This document shows positions 37,397-45,513 of a stretch of DNA of 64,000 nucleotides, piece after piece. How positions within the stretch are numbered: the stretch's first letter is position 1; every line of letters begins with the position of its first letter. The notes under the pieces were generated by a model. The model saw only the letters and a program-made list of their open reading frames with translations. It searched no databases and was not told the DNA's origin. Both the position numbers and the translations under genes were made by a program. Where the stretch lies: contig NZ_JQLY01000001.1 in the NCBI RefSeq assembly GCF_000744455.1, positions 496,001 through 560,000 on the forward strand. Reading direction: 5' to 3'. The stretch is from Methanobacterium sp. SMA-27 (GTDB taxonomy: Archaea > Methanobacteriota > Methanobacteria > Methanobacteriales > Methanobacteriaceae).

Positions 37397-37927
37397 TTAA
37401 ATTAACCTTAAACCATAATTTTTATATACCATCATCTTAAGGTTCATCATTTTACGCTCTAAATCATGTTTTTTTGCCCTTTCTTGGGTGTATAACTCAA
37501 CATAACGAGCATGTTCTTTATCTGCTTTTTGATGTTCCTTTTTCATTGTTGAATGTAATATCATCAAACTTTTTTTAACTAGTTCATCTCTTTCAGTTTG
37601 CAATTCATCCTTTTCGCTGGTTTTTTCAGAGATACTAATTTCTAGTTCGGATATTGAGACTAAAAGTTGTTTGAGATCTTTATTTTCCTTTTCGATTATA
37701 CCTTCAACACCATTATTGGAACCTTTAAGTTTATCTTTGAGTTCCTGGAGTTTATCCTCGGCTTCAGATACTTTAAGCTGAGAATTAATTCTTTCTGATT
37801 CTAGAGTATTCAATTCATTTTCATAATTGATAATTTTTTCGTCAAAATTGTTTATTTCTTTAATTTTGCCCGAAGCCTCTAAAAAATCGTTTATATCGCT
37901 TATATTATCCTCTCCAATATATATCAT
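37397..37927 (-). CDS. Coiled-coil protein, 176 aa
   Basis: Almost wholly coiled coil: IINYENELNTLESERINSQL, KVSEAEDKLQELKDKLKGSN, LLVSISELEISISEKTSEKD, HSTMKKEHQKADKEHARYVE. No catalytic motif. No ribosome site before the ATG, so the start is unsure. Function unknown. Confidence 0.5.
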   Translation of the reverse strand: MIYIGEDNISDINDFLEASGKIKEINNFDEKIINYENELNTLESERINSQLKVSEAEDKLQELKDKLKGSNNGVEGIIEKENKDLKQLLVSISELEISISEKTSEKDELQTERDELVKKSLMILHSTMKKEHQKADKEHARYVELYTQERAKKHDLERKMMNLKMMVYKNYGLRLI

Positions 37928-38381
37928 TTAAAAAAATGGACTATGTCCATTTAGAAATAGAAATTTAAAATTGAGACTTTTATTATTATTTCCTATGAAT
38001 AATTTCTCTAAAATTTTAACTTCAAGTTCCTATTGTTCTTACTATGGTATATACTTTGGTAAAAAAAATTATATAATTGATTTAAAGAACGGATAGCAAC
38101 TTATAACGATGAAAACATGTTTTTACATTCAAATAATTAATTTATATACTAATTTTGGGCTTAGGCTATTTATATTATCTTATATTTAAATATTACTTAT
38201 TAAATAATTATATACAAAAAGATTATAAAACTTTACAATATTAATGTTGTAACCAATTTTTAGGCAGAATCTTAAAAAAAACCGAATTTATGTTTTAATT
38301 GTTTGTGAATGCTATAGAAAAATAAATAAATTAGTTGAAGAGAATTCAAATATTAATTAGAAGAGGTATGAGTTGTAAACC
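37928..38381. other. AT-rich gap of about 450 bp
   Basis: No gene found. The promoter for the following EFR1-type gene should lie at its right end, where AGAAGAGGTATGAG precedes the ATG at 38382. Confidence 0.4.
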
Positions 38382-39178
38382 ATGAATAATAACATAGATT
38401 TCTATTACTTTTCTGGAACTGGTAACACAATGTTAGTTGCCCGTAAAATGACTGATACATTTATCAAAAATGGATGCCATGTTAATTTGAAAAGAATGGA
38501 ATTATCAAATGGTACAGAAATAGATATTGAAAATACAATTGGATTGGGATTTCCAGTGGCAATACTATCCACCTACACTCTAGTATGGGAATTTATAAAA
38601 AGTTTACCCAATGTACAAGGAACTGAAATATTCATGGTCGATACATTGGGGGCTATTCCGGAGGGTTGGTTGGTCCTCTTCGGAATATCTTGGAAAAGAA
38701 AGGATACAAACCTATAGGGGCTTGTGAAATCATAATGCCTATTAACATCTTTTATATACAAGATAAAAAAACAAATGATCTTAAGATTAGAAAAGGACTT
38801 GAAAAAGCAGAAAAATATGCAGAAGCATTAATTGAAGGAACAACAAATTGGGGTAGAGTTCCATTTTTTTCAGATATTATGTATTTAATTTCAATTGGAG
38901 GATTTAAACTTTCGGCAATTGATATGCACCAAAAATACTTTAAATTTAAAACAGACAAGTCCAAATGCAATAATTGTGGGATATGCATCAATATCTGTCC
39001 TTTAAATAATATTGTCTTAGATAAATACCCTGTAACACAGAATAAATGTGAATACTGTATGCGATGTGTTTCAATGTGTCCACGACATGCAATAAAATCA
39101 ATACTAACATATAAAGGAAATACTTACAGTGCCGTTAAAGTGAATGACTTTGTCAAAAATAAGACTGATAGTATTTGA
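38382..39178 (+). pseudogene. EFR1-type ferredoxin/flavodoxin-like protein split by a frameshift
   Basis: The first frame encodes a flavodoxin-like start (DFYYFSGTGNTMLVARKMTD, LGFPVAILSTYTLVWEFIKS, MVDTLGAIPEG). The second continues with GPLRNILEKKGYKPIGACEI and two 4Fe-4S motifs, CNNCGICINICP and CEYCMRCVSMCP. The shift lies in the G/T-rich stretch near 38660-38672, where one base is missing. All other parts are intact, so the loss is recent or a sequencing error. The intact family moves electrons in anaerobes. Confidence 0.8.
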
Positions 39179-39456
39179 TAAGAATAAAGAGTTAAAACAG
39201 GAAAAAAGGATTTAATATAGATAAAAATTTAATATACAATTTAATTTACTCAACTTATGAAAAAAATCTAATCAAAATAAGGTACGATCAAATTCAAATT
39301 AAATAATCAAATGTTGGATCAGACAATATTCCAATGATGTAACATAAATGTGGATAAATAGGAATAAATTCTCTATATAACTACTAATTCTCTAATATTA
39401 TGGATAATACACCAATAAAATAATAAACTATAACAAAGATATTAATATTGGTTAAT

Positions 39457-39816
39457 ATGTTTAAAATCAAAAGAGCTTACCAAGATCCAGAAGATGAAGA
39501 TGGATATAGAATTTTAGTTGATAGGTTATGGCCTCGGGGAGTTTCAAAAGAAAAGGCCAAATTTGATTTATGGATGAAAGAGATTGCGCCTAGCAATGAA
39601 CTAAGAAAATGGTTTGGACATGAACCTGAAAAATGGGGAGAATTCAAAAATAAATATATTGATGAGCTTGCAGAAAAGAAGGAATTAATTAACCAACTGT
39701 GCGATATGGAAAAAATTAACAAGATAGTGACTATGATTTACTCTGCAAAGGATGAAAAGCATAATAATGCAGTTGTTCTTTTAGAATTGCTAGAAAAATC
39801 ATCAAAAACAAGTTAA
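39457..39816 (+). CDS. DUF488-family protein
   Basis: About 119 aa: KIKRAYQDPEDEDGYRILVD, RLWPRGVSKEKAKFDLWMKE, IAPSNELRKWFGHEPEKWGE. The DRLWPRG signature is diagnostic. The start ATG at 39457 is preferred to TTG at 39448. Biochemical role is unknown. A divergent relative follows at 39873. Confidence 0.82.
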   Translation: MFKIKRAYQDPEDEDGYRILVDRLWPRGVSKEKAKFDLWMKEIAPSNELRKWFGHEPEKWGEFKNKYIDELAEKKELINQLCDMEKINKIVTMIYSAKDEKHNNAVVLLELLEKSSKTS

Positions 39817-39872
39817 CAACTGCTGAAGGGTGCAAGAATAATAATAGAAACTAAAATTTCTTTGGTTATAAT

Positions 39873-40178
39873 ATGATTAAAATAAAAAAGGCAAGTCAGA
39901 TTCTTGATAAAGAAGAAGGTGCCAAAATCCTTGAAGATAAAATATATCCATCACAGAATAAGATGGAACAATTAATATTAGATACTTGGCTGGATGATAT
40001 TGGCAGTAAAACTAGGGAATTGTCTTTTAATGATAATGATAAATGGATTGAATTCAAAGATAAATATGGGGATGAATTTGAGGATAAATTAGAACTCATG
40101 GATAGTATAATGGTCAAAAAAAAGGAAAAACTCAAAGTAACATGGATTGCTGTGTTTAAGAAAACTTTTGCTGAATAA
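39873..40178 (+). CDS. Divergent tandem duplicate of the DUF488 gene
   Basis: 101 aa, aligned by eye with the preceding protein: MIKIKKASQILDKEEGAKIL against KIKRAYQDPEDEDGYRIL, then EDKIYPSQ against VDRLWPRG, and KWIEFKDKYGDEFEDKLELM against KWGEFKNKYIDELAEKKELI. The WPRG motif has become YPSQ. The frame is intact, so the copy may have a new role or be early in decay. Confidence 0.6.
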   Translation: MIKIKKASQILDKEEGAKILEDKIYPSQNKMEQLILDTWLDDIGSKTRELSFNDNDKWIEFKDKYGDEFEDKLELMDSIMVKKKEKLKVTWIAVFKKTFAE

Positions 40179-40374
40179 TATCTATTCAATTTTAAAAATA
40201 ATGGAAAAACTACTCCTTTTTATTAAAAAAAATTAATACAAAAATTAATGAACTATTTTTATTAGATATCCACAATTATATTAAATTCTTTGAAAACATC
40301 AAAGCAAGTACTTATTTCAAGAAAATAACTATCAAAAACACTACCACACATAAAATATTAAAAATAAGCAATAA

Positions 40375-40524
40375 AATAATAAAGGAAACACAATCTATAT
40401 CAAAACCACTAAAAGAACAGCAAACACATGGTACACAGTAACTATACCAAAAGCAGCAATTAAAGACAACGCAAGCAACAACCTAAAAGCAACATACACC
40501 TTCAAATTCAAAACAGGAACATAA
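40375..40524 (+). pseudogene. C-terminal remnant of an Ig-like-domain surface protein
   Basis: Without a start codon the frame encodes GNTIYIKTTKRTANTWYTVT, IPKAAIKDNASNNLKATYTF, KFKTGT and a stop. This is the last repeat of a bacterial-type Ig-like (Big_5) domain as found in Methanobacterium adhesin-like proteins. The rest of that gene is absent. Confidence 0.55.
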
Positions 40525-40583
40525 ATACTATTTTTTCCTTTCTTTTTTATTTTATATATTCACTACATGACATTTGAATAAAT

Positions 40584-40910
40584 TTAAATCCTGTATTCAT
40601 AAAATGTTTCATTATAATATTCTTCGAATGAGGACTTGAATTTAGAAACTAGTTTGGGTATATCGTCTTTTTTGTTGAAATATTTAGTTATTTCAATTAT
40701 TGCATAGTTTTTATCTTTTTCATAGTAGACATGTATTAAAGCATCTCCACCATAATGTTCTTGTAATTCTTCTCTTATCCTGTTACAAGAGTTTTCAGGA
40801 AGTTCATCATCATAAAAGCCTAATGTTTCTGTTGTATTCATATCAGTATCTTTTAATGGTTTGATTGTTATCCAAGGTTCTGGATGTATCAATCCTTTAT
40901 AGTGTAACAT
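40584..40910 (-). CDS. Small protein, possibly a distant member of the 118-aa family
   Basis: 108 aa: GLIHPEPWITIKPLKDTDMN, NRIREELQEHYGGDALIHVY, YEKDKNYAIIEITKYFNKKD and FKSSFEEYYNETFYEYRI. The ending resembles FENFYEAQ and FQKYYERS of the 118-aa paralogues, and it lies close to them, but the remainder is different. GTAGGTCAG lies upstream. Function unknown. Confidence 0.45.
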   Translation of the reverse strand: MLHYKGLIHPEPWITIKPLKDTDMNTTETLGFYDDELPENSCNRIREELQEHYGGDALIHVYYEKDKNYAIIEITKYFNKKDDIPKLVSKFKSSFEEYYNETFYEYRI

Positions 40911-41061
40911 GACTGACCTACCTCTAAATAATATTTATATGTATTGTGGCTTATTTAATTTTTCATAAAAAATCATTAATTACAGTCAATTATATCATCT
41001 TTGATAAACAAATAATTATGTAAGGGATTTGTTTTTTAAATTTAGGAGGGATTATAATAAA

Positions 41062-41301
41062 ATGAGCGTTAAAGAAGATATACGAACGCAGATAATTAGG
41101 GAACTTAAGCATGCCAAGTTTCCAATAGACACACCTGAAAAACTTTTAGGATCCTTTCCAGATGGTGGGCAAACCACATGTAGATCTGGCGATGTTGTAT
41201 TAACCGTACAAGATGCTAGTAAAATTATTAAACCAAATGACTTCCCATTTAAATCATCCCAAGAAGTAGCAAAGGTAATAGTAGATAGAGTAGGTTTATA
41301 A
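41062..41301 (+). CDS. MTH865-family protein
   Basis: 79 aa: VKEDIRTQIIRELKHAKFPI, DTPEKLLGSFPDGGQTTCRS, FPFKSSQEVAKVIVDRVGL. It is the EF-hand-like helical family named after MTH865. AGGAGGG precedes the ATG at 41062; the longer frame from 41029 is rejected. Role unknown. Confidence 0.8.
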   Translation: MSVKEDIRTQIIRELKHAKFPIDTPEKLLGSFPDGGQTTCRSGDVVLTVQDASKIIKPNDFPFKSSQEVAKVIVDRVGL

Positions 41302-41341
41302 AACCACTTATACCTACTTTTTTATAACTTAAAAGTTTGGA

Positions 41342-41689
41342 TTAATCAGTGATATATTTTGTTCTTTTAAATATTTCAGTTTGTGATTCATAGTAGTTTC
41401 TAAATAGGTTTATTTTATTCATGATTATCTCTACGGATTTATCTAGTTCTTTTGGCATGATTTTAACTGGGATTATAATAGTGATTTCGATTGTTAATGT
41501 TTCAATATGATTATTATATTTTATTTCAAGTTTCGTGGAGTAATCGTTATTTGTATATAATTTGAATTTGTCTAATTGTTCTTTTAGATAGGTGTATAAT
41601 TCTTTGTTTACAGTGTTATCTTCGAATTTAAGAAAAATATGGGTAGATGTTTGGTTCTCATTTGTTTTAATATCGACAATTTGTATCAT
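41342..41689 (-). CDS. Paralogous protein family member, 115 aa
   Basis: It encodes THIFLKFEDNTVNKELYTYL, KLYTNNDYSTKLEIKYNNHI, ITIIIPVKIMPKELDKSVEI and LFRNYYESQTEIF. It aligns along its length with 23326-23682 but is clearly more diverged. It lies outside the duplicated block, and lacks the GTGA-N6-TCAC palindrome upstream. Confidence 0.55.
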   Translation of the reverse strand: MIQIVDIKTNENQTSTHIFLKFEDNTVNKELYTYLKEQLDKFKLYTNNDYSTKLEIKYNNHIETLTIEITIIIPVKIMPKELDKSVEIIMNKINLFRNYYESQTEIFKRTKYITD

Positions 41690-41903
41690 TACATAATCTC
41701 CCTAGTTATATATTGAACTTAGAAATGGATATATTTATCGAAAATAAGAAAAATCAGAGTTTTAATTAAAAAAATAGTACTGTTCGTTTGATATAAAACA
41801 AAAATATTATTTTTTAAGTAAGATATTTGGAACATTAAAAATAGAAAGGGATATGTAAACAATATCATAACGAATTATTGATTATTTAATGGGGGTCTAT
41901 AGA

Positions 41904-41952
41904 ACGGAAAATTCGAAGATCTTAATGTAGAAGATGAAATTATAGTAGCAAC
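41904..41952 (+). pseudogene. Short response-regulator remnant (module B)
   Basis: After GGGGGTCTATAGA, the sequence matches the beginning of the module A receiver pseudogene (ENSKIL, VEDE, IVAT) with one base missing and then ends. The preceding 80 bases also match module A from about 17168. As in module A, ACG is in the start position. Confidence 0.65.
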
Positions 41953-42091
41953 ATATACATCTTGGTACTTTATATTATTGAGTAAATTCTTCGCATAAAT
42001 AATTGGAGGCATATTCTACCTCTAAATCTAGTACGATTTAACAGTCTAAGTAGAGAAATAATGAATTAAACCCTTTTTTTTGTTATGAGGA

Positions 42092-42230
42092 GCAGGGAGG
42101 TATTTTCCACATATTTGGGGGACCAATTCGTGGAGGAATTGGTAAAAAATTAGAGAAGAAAACACCATCCCATACTCCTATTTATTAAATAGGGTGAATG
42201 TTCTATTTGATAATTTGGTTTATTATATAA
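42092..42230. repeat. Stem-forming repeat unit B1
   Basis: Nearly identical to A1: GCAGGGAGGTATTTTCC, inner CCAATTCG/GGAATTGG hairpin, then GAAAACACCATCCC and the TATTTATTAAATAGGGTGAA tail. Confidence 0.65.
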
Positions 42231-42238
42231 TTATCATG

Positions 42239-42350
42239 CGGGCAGGGATAAATTTTAGAAAACTAAAAAATAAGTGTTGAAAGGCGCTTATTCCCTGCCC
42301 ATATTATATTATGGGTACTGTCCTATTTGATAATTTGGTTTATTTTATTT
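42239..42350. repeat. Stem-forming repeat unit B2
   Basis: GGGCAGGGATAA on the left is the complement of TTATTCCCTGCCC on the right, an almost perfect stem. The tail is shortened (ATATTATATTATGGGTACTG, then TTGATAATTTGGTTTATT). Confidence 0.65.
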
Positions 42351-42363
42351 TATAATTATGAGG

Positions 42364-42510
42364 CGGGCAGGGATGTGATTTTTATCAAATTTCATAGACA
42401 CAAAAAAATTAAAGAGATAGAGTTTTTTTGAGCAAAAAACTGAGGTATACAACCCCTACCCTATTTATTATATTGGGTGAATGTTGTACTTGAAATTTTG
42501 TTTTATTTTG
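42364..42510. repeat. Stem-forming repeat unit B3
   Basis: GGGCAGGGATGT faces ACAACCCCTACCC, followed by TATTTATTATATTGGGTG and TTGTACTTGAAATTTTG. It corresponds to A2. Confidence 0.65.
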
Positions 42511-42681
42511 AAGTGGACAATGTTTGGGTTTTCCATTTCCTTTTTTCTGTGATACGATTTGGTGAATAATATCTAGTAGAGAAAATCGGAAGAAGATCCC
42601 CATATCCAATTTACTTTTTTGAATTTGAAGTGATTAATAACTTTTTATTTTTAGTTAGTGTAAACAATGGAGGTATAAATT

Positions 42682-43098
42682 ATGGCAATAACAGAAAAAA
42701 CAGTCTTAAAATAGGAAGTACAGAAACCAAGGACATAAAAAATATTACAAAAGAAAATAGGAATAAAAATAGATGGATTTTACTGTCCAGTAACAAGAGA
42801 CACAGTAAAAGCAAAACAAAAAGCTTTAGGATTATATGTTGATGGAATTGCAGGTCTAATAACATTAAGGGCATTGGGATTAATAGCTGGAAGTTCTTTA
42901 CCTAAACCCGCATGTATGACATCACCAAGATGGTTAGAAGATAACGACCTAAAACAGAACACCATAATACTATTGTGCATGTAACTCAGCCAACAATCAT
43001 TATATGAACTCTTTGGTATCCGTGTACCTGAAAGTGAATTAGCAGGACATGGGAGAAAAATAGGAATACAACTTGCAATGATGGCCTATATGCCATAA
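42682..43098 (+). pseudogene. Decayed peptidase-like gene fused to the end of its partner (module B)
   Basis: It starts as MAITEKTVLK and stops because one A is missing compared with 19991. The PG-binding part remains readable in shifted frames (YVDGIAGLITLRALGLIAG). The catalytic part is lost; the last codons (GRKIGIQLAMMAYMP) come from the equivalent of the 20659 gene. So both genes have collapsed into one remnant. Confidence 0.8.
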
Positions 43099-43112
43099 AG
43101 GAGGTGTTTACA

Positions 43113-43247
43113 ATGTGCACCCCTCAATCAATAGTAACATGCAGTAAATGTGGTGAAATCTACAATACAGAAGTATTTGAGTTCTGTCCAAATGTAGTTC
43201 AACTGAAGACGTTAAACCTTCTCATGAATTGTGAATGTTCAGGATAA
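43113..43247 (+). pseudogene. Zinc-ribbon gene with a good start but frameshifted end (module B)
   Basis: GGAGGTG, then ATG, then CTPQSIVTCSKCGEIYNTEV and FEFCPN. Two bases are missing at the second cysteine pair, and an unrelated tail follows. It is the counterpart of 21144-21260, which keeps all cysteines but has ACG in the start position. Confidence 0.6.
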
Positions 43248-43595
43248 TATGTAAGAAGGGTTTAAATCTGATCCTTTTCTATTTTTATTATTTAAAAATT
43301 GAATGCTTCGTTCATAATATTTCTGAAATCCTTCTATTAAACCCTTACATAATTGTGTAAATTCATCTTGGTCTTGAGGTTTAAGACGATCTGGAATTGA
43401 TATTATAAGATCAATAGACAATTGTTCATCAGATTCATCATATAGTGAATCATATGTCATGGTACATCCACGATCAAAATGTAAATTATAATTACCCAAA
43501 CGATCCTCAATAAAGGCACAGTGTGCTTTGTTAACTTTATTATCCTCAAATTTCAGCAATATATCAGTTGCAAAAGGTTTTGTTCGATCTAACAT
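43239..43595 (-). CDS. Paralogous protein family member, about 118 aa
   Basis: It encodes MLDRTKPFATDILLKFEDNK, IEDRLGNYNLHFDRGCTMTY, LIISIPDRLKPQDQDEFTQL and GLIEGFQKYYERSIQFL. By alignment the true start may be up to eight codons earlier at an ATT after GGTGAT; the first ATG is given. It has no counterpart at the same place in module A. A GTGA-N6-TCAC palindrome is about 90 bp upstream. Confidence 0.55.
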   Translation of the reverse strand: MLDRTKPFATDILLKFEDNKVNKAHCAFIEDRLGNYNLHFDRGCTMTYDSLYDESDEQLSIDLIISIPDRLKPQDQDEFTQLCKGLIEGFQKYYERSIQFLNNKNRKGSDLNPSYILS

Positions 43596-43682
43596 TTCAA
43601 ATTTGATAAATTCTAAAATATATATCACCAATTTATAATTAACATTCATTATAGATAAATCTAATGAAAATAGTATATTATA

Positions 43683-43696
43683 GTGACATATATCAC
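43683..43696. promoter_or_regulatory. GTGA-N6-TCAC palindrome upstream of the gene at 43239-43595
   Basis: GTGACATATATCAC followed by AAAAACCAGTC. Same arms and spacing as at 23752 and 44400. Confidence 0.5.
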
Positions 43697-43732
43697 AAAA
43701 ACCAGTCATATGGTTCAAATTAAATTCCAAAA

Positions 43733-43903
43733 TTAAATTTTAAACCACTTTTTACATTCAGGACAATAGTACTCAGTAACAATGATAGTAAGATACTTAT
43801 TACCCTTTGATTCTGAATCTTTGTCTTTTGAATGTACTGGATGGATGTAACGGTTTTTTTGACCTTCAAATCCACAACGGGGACATTTGATATTTTCAGC
43901 CAT
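43733..43903 (-). CDS. Zinc-ribbon protein, 56 aa (module B, intact)
   Basis: MAENIKCPRCGFEGQKNRYI, a polar middle, then YLTIIVTEYYCPECKKWFKI. Four cysteines form the ribbon. The module A copy (23084-23250) has lost one base at the first cysteine pair. Too short for usual length limits but clearly a gene by comparison of the copies. Confidence 0.65.
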   Translation of the reverse strand: MAENIKCPRCGFEGQKNRYIHPVHSKDKDSESKGNKYLTIIVTEYYCPECKKWFKI

Positions 43904-43974
43904 TTTACTTCAAAATTAAGTAATTGGAACTATGATTTAATAGTTACTATTTATATTATATTAAAAAAAATTAA

Positions 43975-44331
43975 TTAACATCTTAAAGCCTTTGAGCATG
44001 ACTTATCAAATATTGAGCATTGTGCTTCATAAAAATTTTCAATCGTTCCCAGATGGTCCATGAATATCTTCATGGCACTCTCAATGTCTTTAGGCATAAG
44101 GTGTTCTGGAGTCAAGATGGTAACTTCGATTGTCAATTGCTCATAATGTTCATTATAATCCATTCCAAGTTTAATGGAATACTCATTATTCATATAACAT
44201 TCTAGATTTTCCAATCGATCTTTTAAAAATAAGTATTTTTCAGGGCTAACTTCACTATCTTTAAATTTAAGCAATATCCTAGTACAACCAGGCTTAATTT
44301 CATTCATTTTAATATCAAGAAATTTTAACAA
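43975..44331 (-). CDS. Paralogous protein family member, 118 aa (module B)
   Basis: About four fifths identical by eye to 23326-23682: EIKPGCTRILLKFKDSEVSP, LENLECYMNNEYSIKLGMDY, VTILTPEHLMPKDIESAMKI, ENFYEAQCSIFDK. Both copies are open throughout, so selection seems to keep the protein. A GTGA-N6-TCAC palindrome lies about 70 bp upstream. Confidence 0.6.
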   Translation of the reverse strand: MLKFLDIKMNEIKPGCTRILLKFKDSEVSPEKYLFLKDRLENLECYMNNEYSIKLGMDYNEHYEQLTIEVTILTPEHLMPKDIESAMKIFMDHLGTIENFYEAQCSIFDKSCSKALRC

Positions 44332-44399
44332 AATTAAAGCCCCTGTTATATTATTATGAATTTGATAATAGATATATCTTATTAAAAAACAGGGAGTTT

Positions 44400-44413
44400 G
44401 TGATGTTTATCAC
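44400..44413. promoter_or_regulatory. GTGA-N6-TCAC palindrome upstream of the 118-aa gene (module B)
   Basis: GTGATGTTTATCAC followed by TAAAAACCAGTC. Same arms and spacing as the element at 23752-23765, with a changed spacer. Confidence 0.5.
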
Positions 44414-44468
44414 TAAAAACCAGTCATAGAGTGCAAGTGTAACAAAAAAATATCAATCAGTTTAATTA

Positions 44469-44645
44469 TTATATAGATTTCATGGTTTCGTTCATCCCAA
44501 AAACTAAAAATAATAATCCAATCCCCATTATTGAATAATATACCTGATTATGAGTGGTATAGACAAGTATTGCTCCAATTAAAATTAATATGATCCCTAT
44601 GAAATAATATCTTAAAGAATTTGTAGTATATTTTGTGCGTTTCAT
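44469..44645 (-). CDS. Small two-helix membrane protein, 58 aa (module B)
   Basis: MKRTKYTTNSLRYYF, then IGIILILIGAILVYTTHNQV, YYSIMGIGLLFLVFGM and NETMKSI. Counterpart of 23821-23988; the N-termini differ while the helices and the loop are conserved. Confidence 0.55.
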   Translation of the reverse strand: MKRTKYTTNSLRYYFIGIILILIGAILVYTTHNQVYYSIMGIGLLFLVFGMNETMKSI

Positions 44646-44666
44646 AAAAGGCTGTTAAATTTATTT

Positions 44667-44843
44667 TTAATAACGTTTACGTTCTTTTCCATGCTTAGTG
44701 AGGAAAACATTCAGCAAAGGAGGATCTCCATCTAAACACATTTCAAATTCCAATAGTGTTCCATCTGTGAATAATATTTTAGCATTATCATTTTCAAAAT
44801 CACATTCTTGAATTGTGTTACCTTCAACTTTTGTTAACTTCAT
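44667..44843 (-). CDS. Unrecognised 58-aa protein
   Basis: The minus strand encodes MKLTKVEGNTIQECDFENDN, AKILFTDGTLLEFEMCLDGD and PPLLNVFLTKHGKERKRY, a compact beta-strand pattern. It follows module B but has no copy in module A. No ribosome site is obvious. Confidence 0.45.
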   Translation of the reverse strand: MKLTKVEGNTIQECDFENDNAKILFTDGTLLEFEMCLDGDPPLLNVFLTKHGKERKRY

Positions 44844-44950
44844 GATTATAATAATTATTTTTTGTAATTGTTAAATTATAGGTTTCAGTAAAAATTGAAT
44901 ATCCTAATTTAAATTATAAAAAAATTTGATATTAACTTTCAAAAAGTGTG

Positions 44951-45478
44951 TCAGTGAAGTAATTGTTGTTCAGATACACAGAATCTGCATAGTGCATTTG
45001 GATTTTTTAATTGACGTTTTTTTACTGGGCAGAAATATATTCCATTCTCACTATGTAATACAAATCCTCCAGGAAATCGTGTTCCAATGGGATGTATAGG
45101 TTCTTCACGCACAAATGTTGTATAGGTAGCTATTATCCTAGCTATTCTAACAAAACATCTTTCATTATTTCCTTCAGCATCAATATTCTGTTGATTTAAT
45201 ACTTTTAAAAATTCTTGAAGCTTTTCTACATCAACATATCCACAATAATCATTTTTATCCTCTTTTAATTCCTTTATCCTCAAGAAAAAAGCCTTGGAAA
45301 ATCTTTCAATATAATCTTCTCTGTAAGACTTTGGCATGTACTTTGCATCTTCCCTAAGAAATGCTGCTGCAAGCATTATATCTTTCATATGAATATTTTT
45401 TGCTTCAGCTTTTACTATATCCCTGAGCTGGTTTCTTGATAATTTTTCTAGATCAAGTATCTCAAATTTTTCTAGCAT
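44951..45478 (-). CDS. DUF2115 protein, second copy
   Basis: About 175 aa: LSRNQLRDIVKAEAKNIHMK, PIHPIGTRFPGGFVLHSENG, IYFCPVKKRQLKNPNALCRF and CVSEQ. The FPGGF and CPVK...CxFC pattern is typical of the methanogen family DUF2115. The ATG at 45478 has GGAGC upstream and is preferred to 45517. It follows its paralogue directly on the same strand. Confidence 0.78.
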   Translation of the reverse strand: MLEKFEILDLEKLSRNQLRDIVKAEAKNIHMKDIMLAAAFLREDAKYMPKSYREDYIERFSKAFFLRIKELKEDKNDYCGYVDVEKLQEFLKVLNQQNIDAEGNNERCFVRIARIIATYTTFVREEPIHPIGTRFPGGFVLHSENGIYFCPVKKRQLKNPNALCRFCVSEQQLLH

Positions 45479-45513
45479 TTTAAAGCTCCAAATACAAAAT
45501 TGATATAAAAAAA

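Noticed and set aside
42409..42609. Minus-strand frame of 66 codons across repeat B3
   Set aside because: Runs through the stem-forming repeat; the corresponding part of module A does not keep this frame.
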